Assembly (NCBI GenBank): GCA_963759115.1
Contig: CAVWXT010000005.1
Location: 1,674,001 to 1,738,000 of the forward strand
Direction: 5' to 3'
Source of the DNA: CAVWXT01 sp963759115
Lineage (GTDB): Bacteria; Planctomycetota; Planctomycetia; Pirellulales; Thermoguttaceae
DNA: 64,000 bases
Positions 53,063 to 61,474 of this stretch are shown piece by piece. Each line of letters starts with the position of its first letter. The stretch's first letter is position 1. The notes beneath the pieces are model-generated. The model did not search any database. It was not told the DNA's origin and was given only the letters and a program-made list of their open reading frames with translations. A program made the translations under genes and the position numbers.

Positions 53063-53437
53063 TCACGACGAGGCACAGCACCCGCCGGATTCCCGGAGCT
53101 TCGCGGCCCGCGCGGCGTCGGCCTTGATCTCGGGCACTTCACCGAAGCACTTTCCCAAACACTCGAGCAGCTTTCGGTGAAAAGCGCTCTTTGCGGGGGC
53201 CAGCGAATAATGGCTCCATTGGCCCGCCTTGCGGACCACGACCAGGTTCGCCTTTCGCAAATAGGCGAGGTGACGGGAAATTCGCGGCTGGGGGGCACGA
53301 AGACTCTCGACGATATCTCCGACGCATAGTTCGCCGTGCTGCAACAGATGGAGAATCCTCAGCCGTGTTCGGTCGGAAAACGCCCGAAACATCAAGTCGA
53401 TGCCGCCCCGTTCCCCGGTTTGCGTGGTGCCGGCCAT
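53063..53437 (-). CDS. ArsR-family regulator 2
   Basis: A winged-helix regulator (about 124 residues) of the ArsR/SmtB type: MFRAFSDRTRLRILHLLQHGE, the reader segment RAPQPRISRHLAYLRKANLV and wing KAGQWSHYSLAP. Cys residues at CVGDIVESL, LLECLGKCFGEV and the end GGCCASS could sense metals or thiols. The true start is uncertain; 53437 is chosen but ATG 53584 is in the same frame. It is about 120 bases upstream of arsR1 and downstream of the ABC transporter. Confidence 0.75.
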   Translation of the reverse strand: MAGTTQTGERGGIDLMFRAFSDRTRLRILHLLQHGELCVGDIVESLRAPQPRISRHLAYLRKANLVVVRKAGQWSHYSLAPAKSAFHRKLLECLGKCFGEVPEIKADAARAAKLRESGGCCASS

Positions 53438-53610
53438 GTTGGTGAGTAGAGAGCCGCCGTCCGTCGACAACGTGCCTGGCATTCCTGAAGCCAGGACGCA
53501 CGCCATACTCTTAACAGGGGAGCGTCGTGCCGTCAAGACCCCGATGCCGTCGGACCGCCGCGTTTGACAATCTTGGCGGGCCATGTTGTGTCGCTCCGTT
53601 ATATGGACAT

Positions 53611-54306
53611 TCAGGCTGCGCGAAACGCTTCTTCGGCAGCTTCCTGGCCGGCGATGGTGCCGCCCTGCAATCTCAGGATTCGCTTGGCGCGTTTGGCGGC
53701 ACGGGGATCGTGCGTCACCATCACGATGGTCCGACCTTCCTGGTTGAACTCCGCCAGAAAGCCGATGATCTGTTCGCTGGTCTCGGGGTCGAGGTTGCCG
53801 GTCGGCTCATCGGCCAGAATGACGGCCGGATCGTTGGCCAGCATCCGGGCCAAGGCGACCCGCTGCTGCTGGCCCACGCTCAACTCGCACGGTTTGTGGT
53901 GAAGCCGGTCGCCCAAACCGACTCGTTCCAGGAGAGCCACCGCACGCTGCTCTTGGGCATCTTCGGCCATCTTGGCAAGGAACAAGGGTATTTGGACGTT
54001 CTCCAACGCCGAAAGGTACGTCACCAAGTTGAACGTCTGAAACACGAAGCCCACCTTCTCTCGCCGTAATCGGGCACGGTCGTTCGGGTTCATGTCGTAG
54101 ACCGATTGATCTTCCAGGAGAACCCGGCCCTGGGTGGGCGAGAGCATCCCGCCTAGCATCAACAGCAGCGTGCTTTTCCCGCTGCCGCTCGGGCCTACCA
54201 CCGAAACGAAATCGCCTCGCGGGATGTGGATGGTAGCGTTATCGAGAGCCGTGACCAGTTGGCCGCGGTGTTTATAGGCTTTGCTGACGTTTTCCATCTT
54301 GAGCAT
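53611..54306 (-). CDS. ABC transporter ATPase (MacB/LolD-type)
   Basis: A 231-residue ABC ATPase with Walker A VVGPSGSGKSTLLLML, the signature LSVGQQQRVALARML, Walker B VILADEPTGNLD and switch His MVTHDPRA. Closest in pattern to LolD/MacB subunits, which power lipoprotein or peptide export. Paired with the permease upstream (three-base gap). May export a thiol compound or lipoproteins linked to the redox proteins nearby. Confidence 0.85.
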   Translation of the reverse strand: MLKMENVSKAYKHRGQLVTALDNATIHIPRGDFVSVVGPSGSGKSTLLLMLGGMLSPTQGRVLLEDQSVYDMNPNDRARLRREKVGFVFQTFNLVTYLSALENVQIPLFLAKMAEDAQEQRAVALLERVGLGDRLHHKPCELSVGQQQRVALARMLANDPAVILADEPTGNLDPETSEQIIGFLAEFNQEGRTIVMVTHDPRAAKRAKRILRLQGGTIAGQEAAEEAFRAA

Positions 54307-54309
54307 GTA

Positions 54310-55521
54310 TCAAACCTCCTGGAAGGTGGCGCAAGGGTCGAGCCGGGCGGCACGCCGAGCCGGGAAGTAGCTGGCAACGAGCGTGAGGCCGATCGAAATG
54401 CCGATCGCCGCAATCGACAGTTCCCACATCGGCCACACCCGTATGCCGGCCAACTGTGGGCCTAACACGAAGGCGAAAATCGAGCCAAGCACGTAACCGC
54501 CGACTCCGCCCGCGCCCCCGAGCAACAGGGCCTTCAGCAGAAACACTTTTAAGACTAGCCGCGAGTCGGCCCCGAGTGCCATCAGCGTGCCGATTTCCCG
54601 TCGCCGCTCGAACACGTCGGCATACATGTAGTTGGCGATGCTCGCTCCGCCCACGAAGACGATAATCACCAAGAACATGAGCGACAGATTCGACATCATG
54701 CGATTGACGTTTTGTTGCGATTTGACGATTTGCGCGACGGTGACCACTTTAGCGTCGGGAAGCGCGGCATTGAGTTTGTCCACCAAGCCCGCAGAAATCT
54801 CCTGGCAGCATCCGATGATCTCGATCACGTTGACCACCGGTCCCTTGTTAGTCAAGTCCTGAACCGTGTGCAGGTGGGCGAAAATGCGAGCGTCGTCCAC
54901 TGTTCCGGTTTCCGGCAAGACCGCCGTGACGGTGAACTCCTTGCCGAGCACTTCGAGCGTGTCGGCGTCCTTCAGCTTGAGATTGGCGGCAACATCCGCC
55001 CCGACGAGGACTTCGTTGTCTTCGAGCGTCTCAATAATCTTTTTGCGAGAAAGCGTCTTCTTGTCGTCCGATCCCATCATTCCAACGGATGCTCCGCAGC
55101 CCACGGGACGCGAAAACACTCCCGCGCCGCTCCAGGCCGCTTTTGCCTGAAACTCATTTTTCGGCAGAATGCCCGTGAGCGTGAAGTTCCTCCCCTGTAG
55201 TGTGATAGGCACGGACAGCTTGGGAGAGATGTTGTCGAGTCCCGCAAGATTCGCCATCGCCAGTTGCGTGACGTATTCCTCGGGAATCGTCTCGCTTTGC
55301 AGGTCGGCGTTATAGTAATCCTGCAAGGTGGCCGTCTTCGGCAGCACCAGGACATTGGCCCCCAGGGAGTCCATCTCCTGCGCGACGGCCCCTTCGGAGT
55401 AGTGGGTGATGTTCTTGATCGAAACGATCACCGTGATTCCCAGCAGGATCGCCAGAAAACTGGTGAACAATTGGCTCTTCCGCTCGAAGACTTCGCGGAA
55501 TACAAGGGTTCGCAATCGCAT
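54310..55521 (-). CDS. ABC transporter permease (FtsX/MacB-like)
   Basis: A 403-residue permease with an N-terminal helix (QLFTSFLAILLGITVIVSI), a large periplasmic MacB-PCD-like domain (about residues 40-250) and three C-terminal helices (SLMFLVIIVFVGGASIANYM, KALLLGGAGGVGGYVLGSIF, ELSIAAIGISIGLTLVASYF), with FERRREIGTLMALGADSR between them. The start at 55521 (MRLRTLVFREV) follows GGAGG. In the periplasmic domain are IIGCCQEISAG and PVGCGASVGMMGS, Cys pairs of possible interest. Confidence 0.85.
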   Translation of the reverse strand: MRLRTLVFREVFERKSQLFTSFLAILLGITVIVSIKNITHYSEGAVAQEMDSLGANVLVLPKTATLQDYYNADLQSETIPEEYVTQLAMANLAGLDNISPKLSVPITLQGRNFTLTGILPKNEFQAKAAWSGAGVFSRPVGCGASVGMMGSDDKKTLSRKKIIETLEDNEVLVGADVAANLKLKDADTLEVLGKEFTVTAVLPETGTVDDARIFAHLHTVQDLTNKGPVVNVIEIIGCCQEISAGLVDKLNAALPDAKVVTVAQIVKSQQNVNRMMSNLSLMFLVIIVFVGGASIANYMYADVFERRREIGTLMALGADSRLVLKVFLLKALLLGGAGGVGGYVLGSIFAFVLGPQLAGIRVWPMWELSIAAIGISIGLTLVASYFPARRAARLDPCATFQEV

Positions 55522-55535
55522 GGCCTGTAAACCTC

Positions 55536-56360
55536 CTATTTTGCAGGGCAACAACCGCCGGGTCCGCAGGTGCCGCCAGGGCAACAACTCGACTGCGCCG
55601 CCTTGAGCTTGGCAACGAGTTGAGCTTTGGTAACATCGCCAACAAACGCGCCGACAACGGAGCCGGGTGGCGCCATCAGAACCGTGACCCGCGGGGCTGT
55701 TTTCGGATCAACGCGGAGGTCTTTGAGGAAGTCGCCTTCCGCAGGATCATCCGCATTGAGGATTACGACCTTGCTGTTCTCGGCATACTGCTTGTCTGCC
55801 GTGAACTCCTCCACGCCCTTCTGCAGCGACACCTGCTGGACCTGTGGTGACGGATGTTCGACGCACAGCAGCACGAGTTTGCGGTCCTGGAGGGCCTTCA
55901 TGCACTCGGCCGTGCAAGGGCTGACCAACGCCTGTCGAAGTTGGCTTTCGTCGAAGCGGGTGGGCAAGCCCTTGGTGATCGCACCGTTGGGAGCAATGGC
56001 CAGCACCAGCGGCATCGGCGAGCGGCTGACGCCGTAACGTGCCACGAGTTGTTTTTCGGCCGGGTCTACGGTCCGAACTTCGACGGAATCGGCCGCATCG
56101 GTCATCTTCGCCATTGCCGATTGGAACACACCCCGCATCACGCGGCTTGGTTGCGTGTCATCTTTCCAAAAGAAGATGAACAGGTATTTGTTGTTCTTGG
56201 CCGCCGTTTCCAGGGCCGTGGCCGCCGGGCTGGCGGCTGCCGCCACAGATTTTTCGGTGGGCGAGACTGCGTTAGCCGTGTCCGTGGTCATTGCAAGTCC
56301 CAGCATTGCCACCAGAAACAATCCCCCGACGAAGCGAGCCAGTGGTACTCTTCTCGACAT
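55536..56360 (-). CDS. Exported thioredoxin-like protein with Cys-rich tail, copy 2
   Basis: A 274-residue protein with a signal peptide (VGGLFLVAMLGLAMTTDTA) and two thioredoxin-fold-like halves: YLFIFFWKDDTQPSRVMRGV (lacking the CxxC at the usual place), SPMPLVLAIAPNGAITKGLP, then KLVLLCVEHPSPQ and ADDPAEGDFLKDLRVD. The C-terminus is CCPGGTCGPGGCCPAK, a likely metal-binding tail. It is a clear relative of the gene at 56595. It could be a metal chaperone or electron carrier; no enzyme activity can be proposed. Confidence 0.65.
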   Translation of the reverse strand: MSRRVPLARFVGGLFLVAMLGLAMTTDTANAVSPTEKSVAAAASPAATALETAAKNNKYLFIFFWKDDTQPSRVMRGVFQSAMAKMTDAADSVEVRTVDPAEKQLVARYGVSRSPMPLVLAIAPNGAITKGLPTRFDESQLRQALVSPCTAECMKALQDRKLVLLCVEHPSPQVQQVSLQKGVEEFTADKQYAENSKVVILNADDPAEGDFLKDLRVDPKTAPRVTVLMAPPGSVVGAFVGDVTKAQLVAKLKAAQSSCCPGGTCGPGGCCPAK

Positions 56361-56420
56361 GTCTTGTTCTCCTTGAACTAGATTTGGGTTATCGCCACAG
56401 ATTCGGAGAGGCGAATATAG

Positions 56421-56446
56421 CAGATATGCGCGTGGGCGTATATGGT
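56421..56446. promoter_or_regulatory. Shared 26-bp motif, copy upstream of the 55536 gene
   Basis: CAGATATGCGCGTGGGCGTA followed by TATGGT matches the motif at 57499-57524 at 22 of 26 bases. It lies 61-86 bases upstream of the start of the thioredoxin-like gene. Likely a binding site for one of the ArsR regulators, shared by both paralogues. Confidence 0.65.
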
Positions 56447-56594
56447 TGGTTTTGGCCAGGGCGAAAATTTGTCTGGTATCGACAGGGCTGGCAAAGTCAC
56501 CTTGAGGGGGTCATCTTTTTCCCGTCCAAAAGTCCCCTTGGAGAATCTGAACAAAGAAGGTGATGCTATGCAGACCTCCACGCCGATTGTGACG

Positions 56595-57452
56595 CTATTT
56601 CTTCGGTCCGCAGCCCGCCGGTCCACATCCGCCGGGGCCGCAGCCCGTGTTGGCTTTGCTCAACAGTTCGACCAGGGTATCCTTGTTGGTCGCCCCCTCA
56701 AACTTGCCGATGGCCCGTCCCGGCGGGACAACGAACACGGTAACGGCCTCCGCCGTCTCGGCGGAAACCTGGAGATCGGTCAAGAAGCTGGCTTCTTTCT
56801 TGTCGGTCGGGTCTAGGGTAACGATCTCGGTCGCGCCGGCGAACCGGGTGTCCGTCTTGAAATCGCGGACGCCTTGCATCGCGGCATCGTTGGCTTTCGT
56901 CTTGTCATTCTGGACGCACACGAACACGAGTTTGCCATCCTGGAGCGGTTTCATTACTCTTTCCGTGCCTGGCGTGGCGAAGGCGTCCAGGAGTTGCTGT
57001 TCCTCGAACTTGGTGGGAAAGCCGCCGGTGATGGCGCCATTGGGGGCCATAGCCAAGACCAGCGGCATGGGAGCACGGCTGAGATCGAACTTGGCAACAA
57101 TGGCCTTCTCCGACGAGTCCGTTGTGCTCACCGCGATCCACTGAGCGCGGTCGGCCACCTTCTCCATCGCCTTGTCAAACACCTTACGCATGGCAAGCGT
57201 TTGCTCGTCGTCGGTTTTCGAGAAGAACATGAAGAGGTATTTGCCGGCATCCGCCGCCTGCTTGATGGCGGCCATGCCTTTGCCCGATCCTTCCAGGGAA
57301 TCACCCGACGACGTGCTTGGCCGGCCCCTTGCTGCGCTGACTTGAGCAGTTTCAGTCTGTGCCGTACTGTTGCCGCAGCCAGTCAGAGCGACTGCCACGA
57401 GGCTGCCGGCAACCAGCGCCAATCTAAAGCCACCAAGAATCGAACGCCCCAC
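56595..57452 (-). CDS. Lipoprotein thioredoxin-like protein with Cys-rich tail, copy 1
   Basis: A 285-residue paralogue of the gene at 55536 with a lipobox (VAVALTGCGNS), so it is probably membrane-anchored in the periplasm. The two halves show YLFMFFSKTDDEQTLAMRKV, APMPLVLAMAPNGAITGGFP and KLVFVCVQNDKTKAN, DPTDKKEASFLTDLQV. It ends with GCGPGGCGPAGCGPKK, a tail of three Cys in CGPGG spacing. GTG start at 57452 follows GGAGG. Together with its paralogue it may bind and pass on metal ions. Confidence 0.65.
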   Translation of the reverse strand: MGRSILGGFRLALVAGSLVAVALTGCGNSTAQTETAQVSAARGRPSTSSGDSLEGSGKGMAAIKQAADAGKYLFMFFSKTDDEQTLAMRKVFDKAMEKVADRAQWIAVSTTDSSEKAIVAKFDLSRAPMPLVLAMAPNGAITGGFPTKFEEQQLLDAFATPGTERVMKPLQDGKLVFVCVQNDKTKANDAAMQGVRDFKTDTRFAGATEIVTLDPTDKKEASFLTDLQVSAETAEAVTVFVVPPGRAIGKFEGATNKDTLVELLSKANTGCGPGGCGPAGCGPKK

Positions 57453-57473
57453 GGGATCATCCTCCGGTTACGC

Positions 57474-57493
57474 TATATGCGATAAGGCATATA
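57474..57493. promoter_or_regulatory. ArsR/SmtB-like palindrome upstream of the lipoprotein gene
   Basis: TATATGCGATAAGGCATATA is a perfect inverted repeat of 7 bp arms around GATAAG. It is 22 bases upstream of the GTG start at 57452 and just downstream of the 26-bp shared motif. Confidence 0.65.
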
Positions 57494-57498
57494 TATAC

Positions 57499-57524
57499 CA
57501 GATATTCGGGTTCGCGTATATGGT
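57499..57524. promoter_or_regulatory. Shared 26-bp motif, copy upstream of the 56595 gene
   Basis: CAGATATTCGGGTTCGCGTA followed by TATGGT, the partner of 56421-56446, lies 47-72 bases upstream of the GTG start. Confidence 0.65.
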
Positions 57525-57664
57525 GACTTGAACCATCTGGTCCGTTTTTCATTATCGACGGGGGGGTACGCGGGCGAAACCTGCGAAGGATGGACCAATG
57601 GCCTGCTTTCACCGACGCAAATCACCGTGCTGACTTCCATTAGTCTGACGTAGATATGCGGCCA

Positions 57665-57916
57665 TCAGCCCGCGATAGCACCCTCCAGGGTCACCCTCCC
57701 CAGACTGAGCTTATAGCAGTCCTCGAATTCTCGACACGAAAGGCAGTCGTCCCACTCCTCCATGTTGACCGCAACTCTTCGATCCGAGACGAGCATTCCT
57801 CCGGCCCGCCTCAATTCAAACGAAAACACCTTCCCCGATACCACTCTGTCGGCCTCGGGGCGCAGGGTGGAAGGGAACATCCTCCCGTAGCATTTCTTGT
57901 GATCGTGCTGAGACAC
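57665..57916 (-). CDS. Small Cys-motif protein, unknown function
   Basis: An 83-residue protein with a C-terminal CLSCREFEDCYKLSLGRV block (three Cys in CxxC-x6-C order) and a His-rich start (MSQHDHKK). It probably binds metal. I do not recognise the family with certainty. GTG start at 57916, five bases after the ArsC-like gene, so it belongs to the same transcript. The 212 bases before the lipoprotein gene hold the regulatory sites listed and no other gene. Confidence 0.6.
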   Translation of the reverse strand: MSQHDHKKCYGRMFPSTLRPEADRVVSGKVFSFELRRAGGMLVSDRRVAVNMEEWDDCLSCREFEDCYKLSLGRVTLEGAIAG

Positions 57917-57921
57917 TGGGA

Positions 57922-58374
57922 TTATCCTTGCCGAAGCTTCTCATCCTCGTCCAGACCGCGCAACCACTCGCGCAGGCGTGCGTCGATCTGGTCCCGCACC
58001 CGTCGGAACGCCTCCAGTTGCACTTCCTCGGTTCCCTCGATGGTCGCTGGGTCATCGAAAGGCCAGAACAGTCGCTCGCCCGGCCCAGGAAATATCTTCG
58101 GGCAACTCCTCTCCGCGTTCGCGCAAACGACGATGAGGTGATGAGCGGTGAGCCGGCCGAGATACTCTTTCACACTCTTGGATCGCTGCCCGGACACGTC
58201 GAGTCCAATCTCCCTCATAACCGGCTCGACCATCGGATGGATGCGGTCGGGATTCAAACCGGCGCTATACACGTTGAATCGGTCGCCGGCATGTTTCCGA
58301 AGAAGGGCCTCGGCCATCTGGCTTCGCGCTGAGTTGCTCGTACAAAGGATCAAAACATTTCTCCGTTGATCCAT
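57922..58374 (-). CDS. Low-molecular-weight phosphatase / ArsC-like protein
   Basis: A 150-residue protein with the P-loop LILCTSNSARSQMAEALL near the N-terminus, the catalytic CX5R of the LMW-PTP fold. Arsenate reductases of the thioredoxin type have CTGNSCRS; here the second Cys of that loop is Ser. A later pair, VVCANAERSCPKIF, is kept. It may be an arsenate reductase with a different Cys pathway or an LMW phosphatase. Start at 58374 (MDQRRNV) follows GGAGG. Confidence 0.75.
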   Translation of the reverse strand: MDQRRNVLILCTSNSARSQMAEALLRKHAGDRFNVYSAGLNPDRIHPMVEPVMREIGLDVSGQRSKSVKEYLGRLTAHHLIVVCANAERSCPKIFPGPGERLFWPFDDPATIEGTEEVQLEAFRRVRDQIDARLREWLRGLDEDEKLRQG

Positions 58375-58431
58375 TTTCATCATCCTCCAAGGCGGGAACC
58401 ATTCCAGCGGGGTTGTGCTACCATCATGTTC

Positions 58432-58731
58432 TCAACCGCAGCAGGACGATCCAGCCGAGCAACCACAATCGGGTTGCGTGCCGCGGAGCGAGCCGATGAC
58501 AATGGCGTAGGCGCAACCCACACCTGCCCGCACGTGAATCGCTTCGGCCGGGCAATTCTTCGCACAAGCACCACACTCCATACAGGCGTCAAGGTCGGCA
58601 ATGCGCACGGTTGGGCCATCCTTGGCGAACACTGCGTGCGGACACACGGTCATGCACGTCTCGCAGCCCGTGCAACGCTTGCGATCGAGCTTGAGCGTGA
58701 CTACGCCCGATAGGTAACGCAAAGTGGCCAT
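58432..58731 (-). CDS. hgcB: Mercury-methylation ferredoxin HgcB
   Basis: HgcB is the small two-cluster ferredoxin thought to reduce the corrinoid of HgcA so that it can accept a methyl group and pass it to Hg(II). This 99-residue protein has the family start YLSGVVTLKLDRKRCTGCETC with CPHAVFAKDGP, a second cluster set CMECGACAKNCPAEAIHV, the single conserved Cys in RAGVGCAYAIV, and the C-terminal Cys pair SSCCG. Start at 58731 (MATLRYLS) follows GGAG. It is 31 bases after the hgcA stop, in the order known for hgcAB. Confidence 0.92.
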   Translation of the reverse strand: MATLRYLSGVVTLKLDRKRCTGCETCMTVCPHAVFAKDGPTVRIADLDACMECGACAKNCPAEAIHVRAGVGCAYAIVIGSLRGTQPDCGCSAGSSCCG

Positions 58732-58762
58732 GATCGTTCGATCTCCAAGAGCCTCAATGCAC

Positions 58763-59911
58763 TTACAGGAAGCGGCTGACGATCCACAGGACAAGTCCGG
58801 CCACGGCTGCGGCGGCTTGCAGCGGCACGGCCACCCGCATCTCGCGGCAAACGCCCGACAGCGAAGTATACGTGGTCGCGCCCGTAAAGTTCATGGCCAG
58901 GAAACTGGTGGTGGCGAGGATCAATAGCGCCCAAGCCAGGATCGAGGTCAAACCGGCCAGCGGCCCGCCGAGTACCCAAGTCGATGCCACCAGTGCAATC
59001 CACAACCCTGCGCCGACCCAGGCCCCCTTGGCTGCCAGTGCCCGGCCGGGAAGCCAAGGCAACAACAGCGGCGCGACGATCGTGCCGCCGGCGCAGGCCA
59101 GCAGGAACCAGATTGCCGAAGGGATGCCCACGTTGATGACCCGCGCCAACTCGTAGCCGTTTCTTCCCAACCCGGCCAGCAAGATCAACCCGGCGGTGAT
59201 CGCCGCAGCGTACTTGGCCGATTGCACCAGTTCCACGGGCACCACCGCCAACCGCTCATGCAACGGGAACTCGACGTGCCGCATGTCGGCCGTGGCCTTC
59301 ATGCCGGCGGCCAGAAAGGCGGGGACGTCGGCGGTGCGCACCGGCCCGTACACAACGCGAAAGCCGCTGCGTTTTCGCACCTCGTGAGCAGCCACCCCAG
59401 GCGCGCCGAGTTGCGGCACAATCAGCGTGCGATGGGCCACCACTTCCGCCAGCCGGCAGGACTCGACGCGACCGGCCAGTTCATCGGTCCCAAAGGTCCC
59501 CTTGCCCGCCGCACACCAGACGTTCACCCCCTTCGTATCGAGCACGAGAATCCAGGCGTCCATTCCGCCCAACTCGCGGCGCAGCCGGTCGAAGCTCAGT
59601 TTGTAGTTGGCCGACACCAGTGCGGGCGATTGCGGGTCCGGGCGTCCCACGGCATACAGCCCCGGCTCCACGCGATACCGCATGCGCCCGATACCCCAAC
59701 GCACCTTCCAAGCGCCCAGCCGGTCCGATGCCCGCAAGACGGTGCCGACCACCGGAACGTCGCCGACGGGAGTTGTCACCAGACCCGTGATCCACGGGGG
59801 GCGCCCCGGCGGATAAGAGAACTCCGGCGGATCAGGTCCGCAACAAGGGCTTCCGCCTGACGCCGTCTGCGGCGGGTGGCAGCAACATCCGACGTGTGGC
59901 AATTCCGACAT
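58763..59911 (-). CDS. hgcA: Mercury-methylation corrinoid protein HgcA
   Basis: HgcA carries a cobalamin-like cofactor and transfers its methyl group to Hg(II), making methylmercury. The diagnostic cap-helix motif NVWCAAGK is present; its Cys (about residue 133) binds cobalt. Around it are the highly conserved segments RWGIGRMRYRVEPGLYAVG, VSANYKLSFDRLR and AWILVLDTKG, then VPQLGAPGVAAHEV and VVYGPVRTADVPAF. Residues about 235-380 form five membrane helices. A Cys-rich N-terminal extension (HVGCCCHPP, GGSPCCGP) is notable. ATG 59911 follows AAGGAG; GTG 59917 is possible. It lies twelve bases after acr3. Confidence 0.95.
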   Translation of the reverse strand: MSELPHVGCCCHPPQTASGGSPCCGPDPPEFSYPPGRPPWITGLVTTPVGDVPVVGTVLRASDRLGAWKVRWGIGRMRYRVEPGLYAVGRPDPQSPALVSANYKLSFDRLRRELGGMDAWILVLDTKGVNVWCAAGKGTFGTDELAGRVESCRLAEVVAHRTLIVPQLGAPGVAAHEVRKRSGFRVVYGPVRTADVPAFLAAGMKATADMRHVEFPLHERLAVVPVELVQSAKYAAAITAGLILLAGLGRNGYELARVINVGIPSAIWFLLACAGGTIVAPLLLPWLPGRALAAKGAWVGAGLWIALVASTWVLGGPLAGLTSILAWALLILATTSFLAMNFTGATTYTSLSGVCREMRVAVPLQAAAAVAGLVLWIVSRFL

Positions 59912-59923
59912 CGGCACGTCTCC

Positions 59924-61027
59924 TTACGCGGGCATTCCGGCCGGCGCGAAATAGCGGCGGCGGAAATACAGGGCCACGTTCACCAGTCCGATCATCACCG
60001 GCACCTCGACCAGCGGGCCGATCACCGCCGCAAACGCCGCCCCATGATGGATCGTGAATACGGCTACGGCCACGGCGATGGCCAACTCGAAATTGTTGCT
60101 GGCCGCGGTGAAGGAAAGCGTCGCCGTCTTGGCGTAGCCGGCCCGCAGCTTCCAGCCCATGTAGAAACTTACCAGGAACATCACGACAAAGTAGATCAGC
60201 AACGGCGCCGCAATGCCCAGCACGTCGAGCGGCCGCTCGACAATCTTCTCGCCTTGCAGGCTGAACATCACGACGATCGTAAACAGCAGCGCGATCAGCG
60301 TGACGGGGCTGATCTTGGGGATGAACTTCTGTTGGTACCACGTCCGCCCCTTGGCCTTCACCAGCGTGAAGCGGGTGATGATGCCGGCCAGAAACGGAAT
60401 GCCCAAATAGATGAACACGCTCTTGGCGATCTGGCCGATGGTAACCTCGACCACGACCCCCTTCAACCCCAGCAGCGGCGGCAGCAGAGTGATGAAGACG
60501 TAGGCGTAGAGGCTGTAGAACAGGACTTGAAAAATGCTGTTGAACGCCACCAGCCCGGCGGCATATTCCGTATCGCCCTTGGCCAGGTCGTTCCACACGA
60601 TCACCATGGCGATGCAGCGGGCCAGCCCGATGAGGATCAACCCGACGAGGTACTCCATGTACTTCGGCTCGTTGGGCTGCAAAGCGGGAAAGAGCAGCCC
60701 CATGAAGCCGATCGCCAGCACGAACATCAGCACCGGGCCGATGATCCAGTTCTGCACCAGCGACAGGCCCAGCACCTTCCAGTCGCGGAACACGTCGCCC
60801 AGTTCCTCATACTTCACCTTGGCCAGCGGCGGGTACATCATGAGGATCAGCCCCAAGGCGATGGGGATGCTGGTGGTGGCGTCCAGTTTGAAGTTGTCCA
60901 CCAGCGCCGCCACACCCGGGGCGAACCGCCCGAGCCCCACGCCGACCGCCATCGCCAGGAATATCCAGAGGGTCAGATAGCGATCGAGAAAGGACAATCG
61001 TCCGCTGGGGCCTGCCGCGTCGTTCAC
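59924..61027 (-). CDS. acr3: Arsenite efflux transporter of the Acr3 family
   Basis: Exports arsenite using the proton gradient. This 367-residue protein has ten hydrophobic segments. The conserved residues of Acr3 are present in LIGLARCIAMVIVWNDLAKG, with the essential Cys, and in ATLSFTAASNNFELAIAVAV. Begins with GTG 61027 after TAGGAGC. In the order arsR-arsC-acr3 it completes a standard resistance operon, and hgcA follows immediately. Inner membrane. Confidence 0.95.
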   Translation of the reverse strand: MNDAAGPSGRLSFLDRYLTLWIFLAMAVGVGLGRFAPGVAALVDNFKLDATTSIPIALGLILMMYPPLAKVKYEELGDVFRDWKVLGLSLVQNWIIGPVLMFVLAIGFMGLLFPALQPNEPKYMEYLVGLILIGLARCIAMVIVWNDLAKGDTEYAAGLVAFNSIFQVLFYSLYAYVFITLLPPLLGLKGVVVEVTIGQIAKSVFIYLGIPFLAGIITRFTLVKAKGRTWYQQKFIPKISPVTLIALLFTIVVMFSLQGEKIVERPLDVLGIAAPLLIYFVVMFLVSFYMGWKLRAGYAKTATLSFTAASNNFELAIAVAVAVFTIHHGAAFAAVIGPLVEVPVMIGLVNVALYFRRRYFAPAGMPA

Positions 61028-61036
61028 CGGTAGCTC

Positions 61037-61467
<431 letters not shown>

Positions 61468-61474
<7 letters not shown>

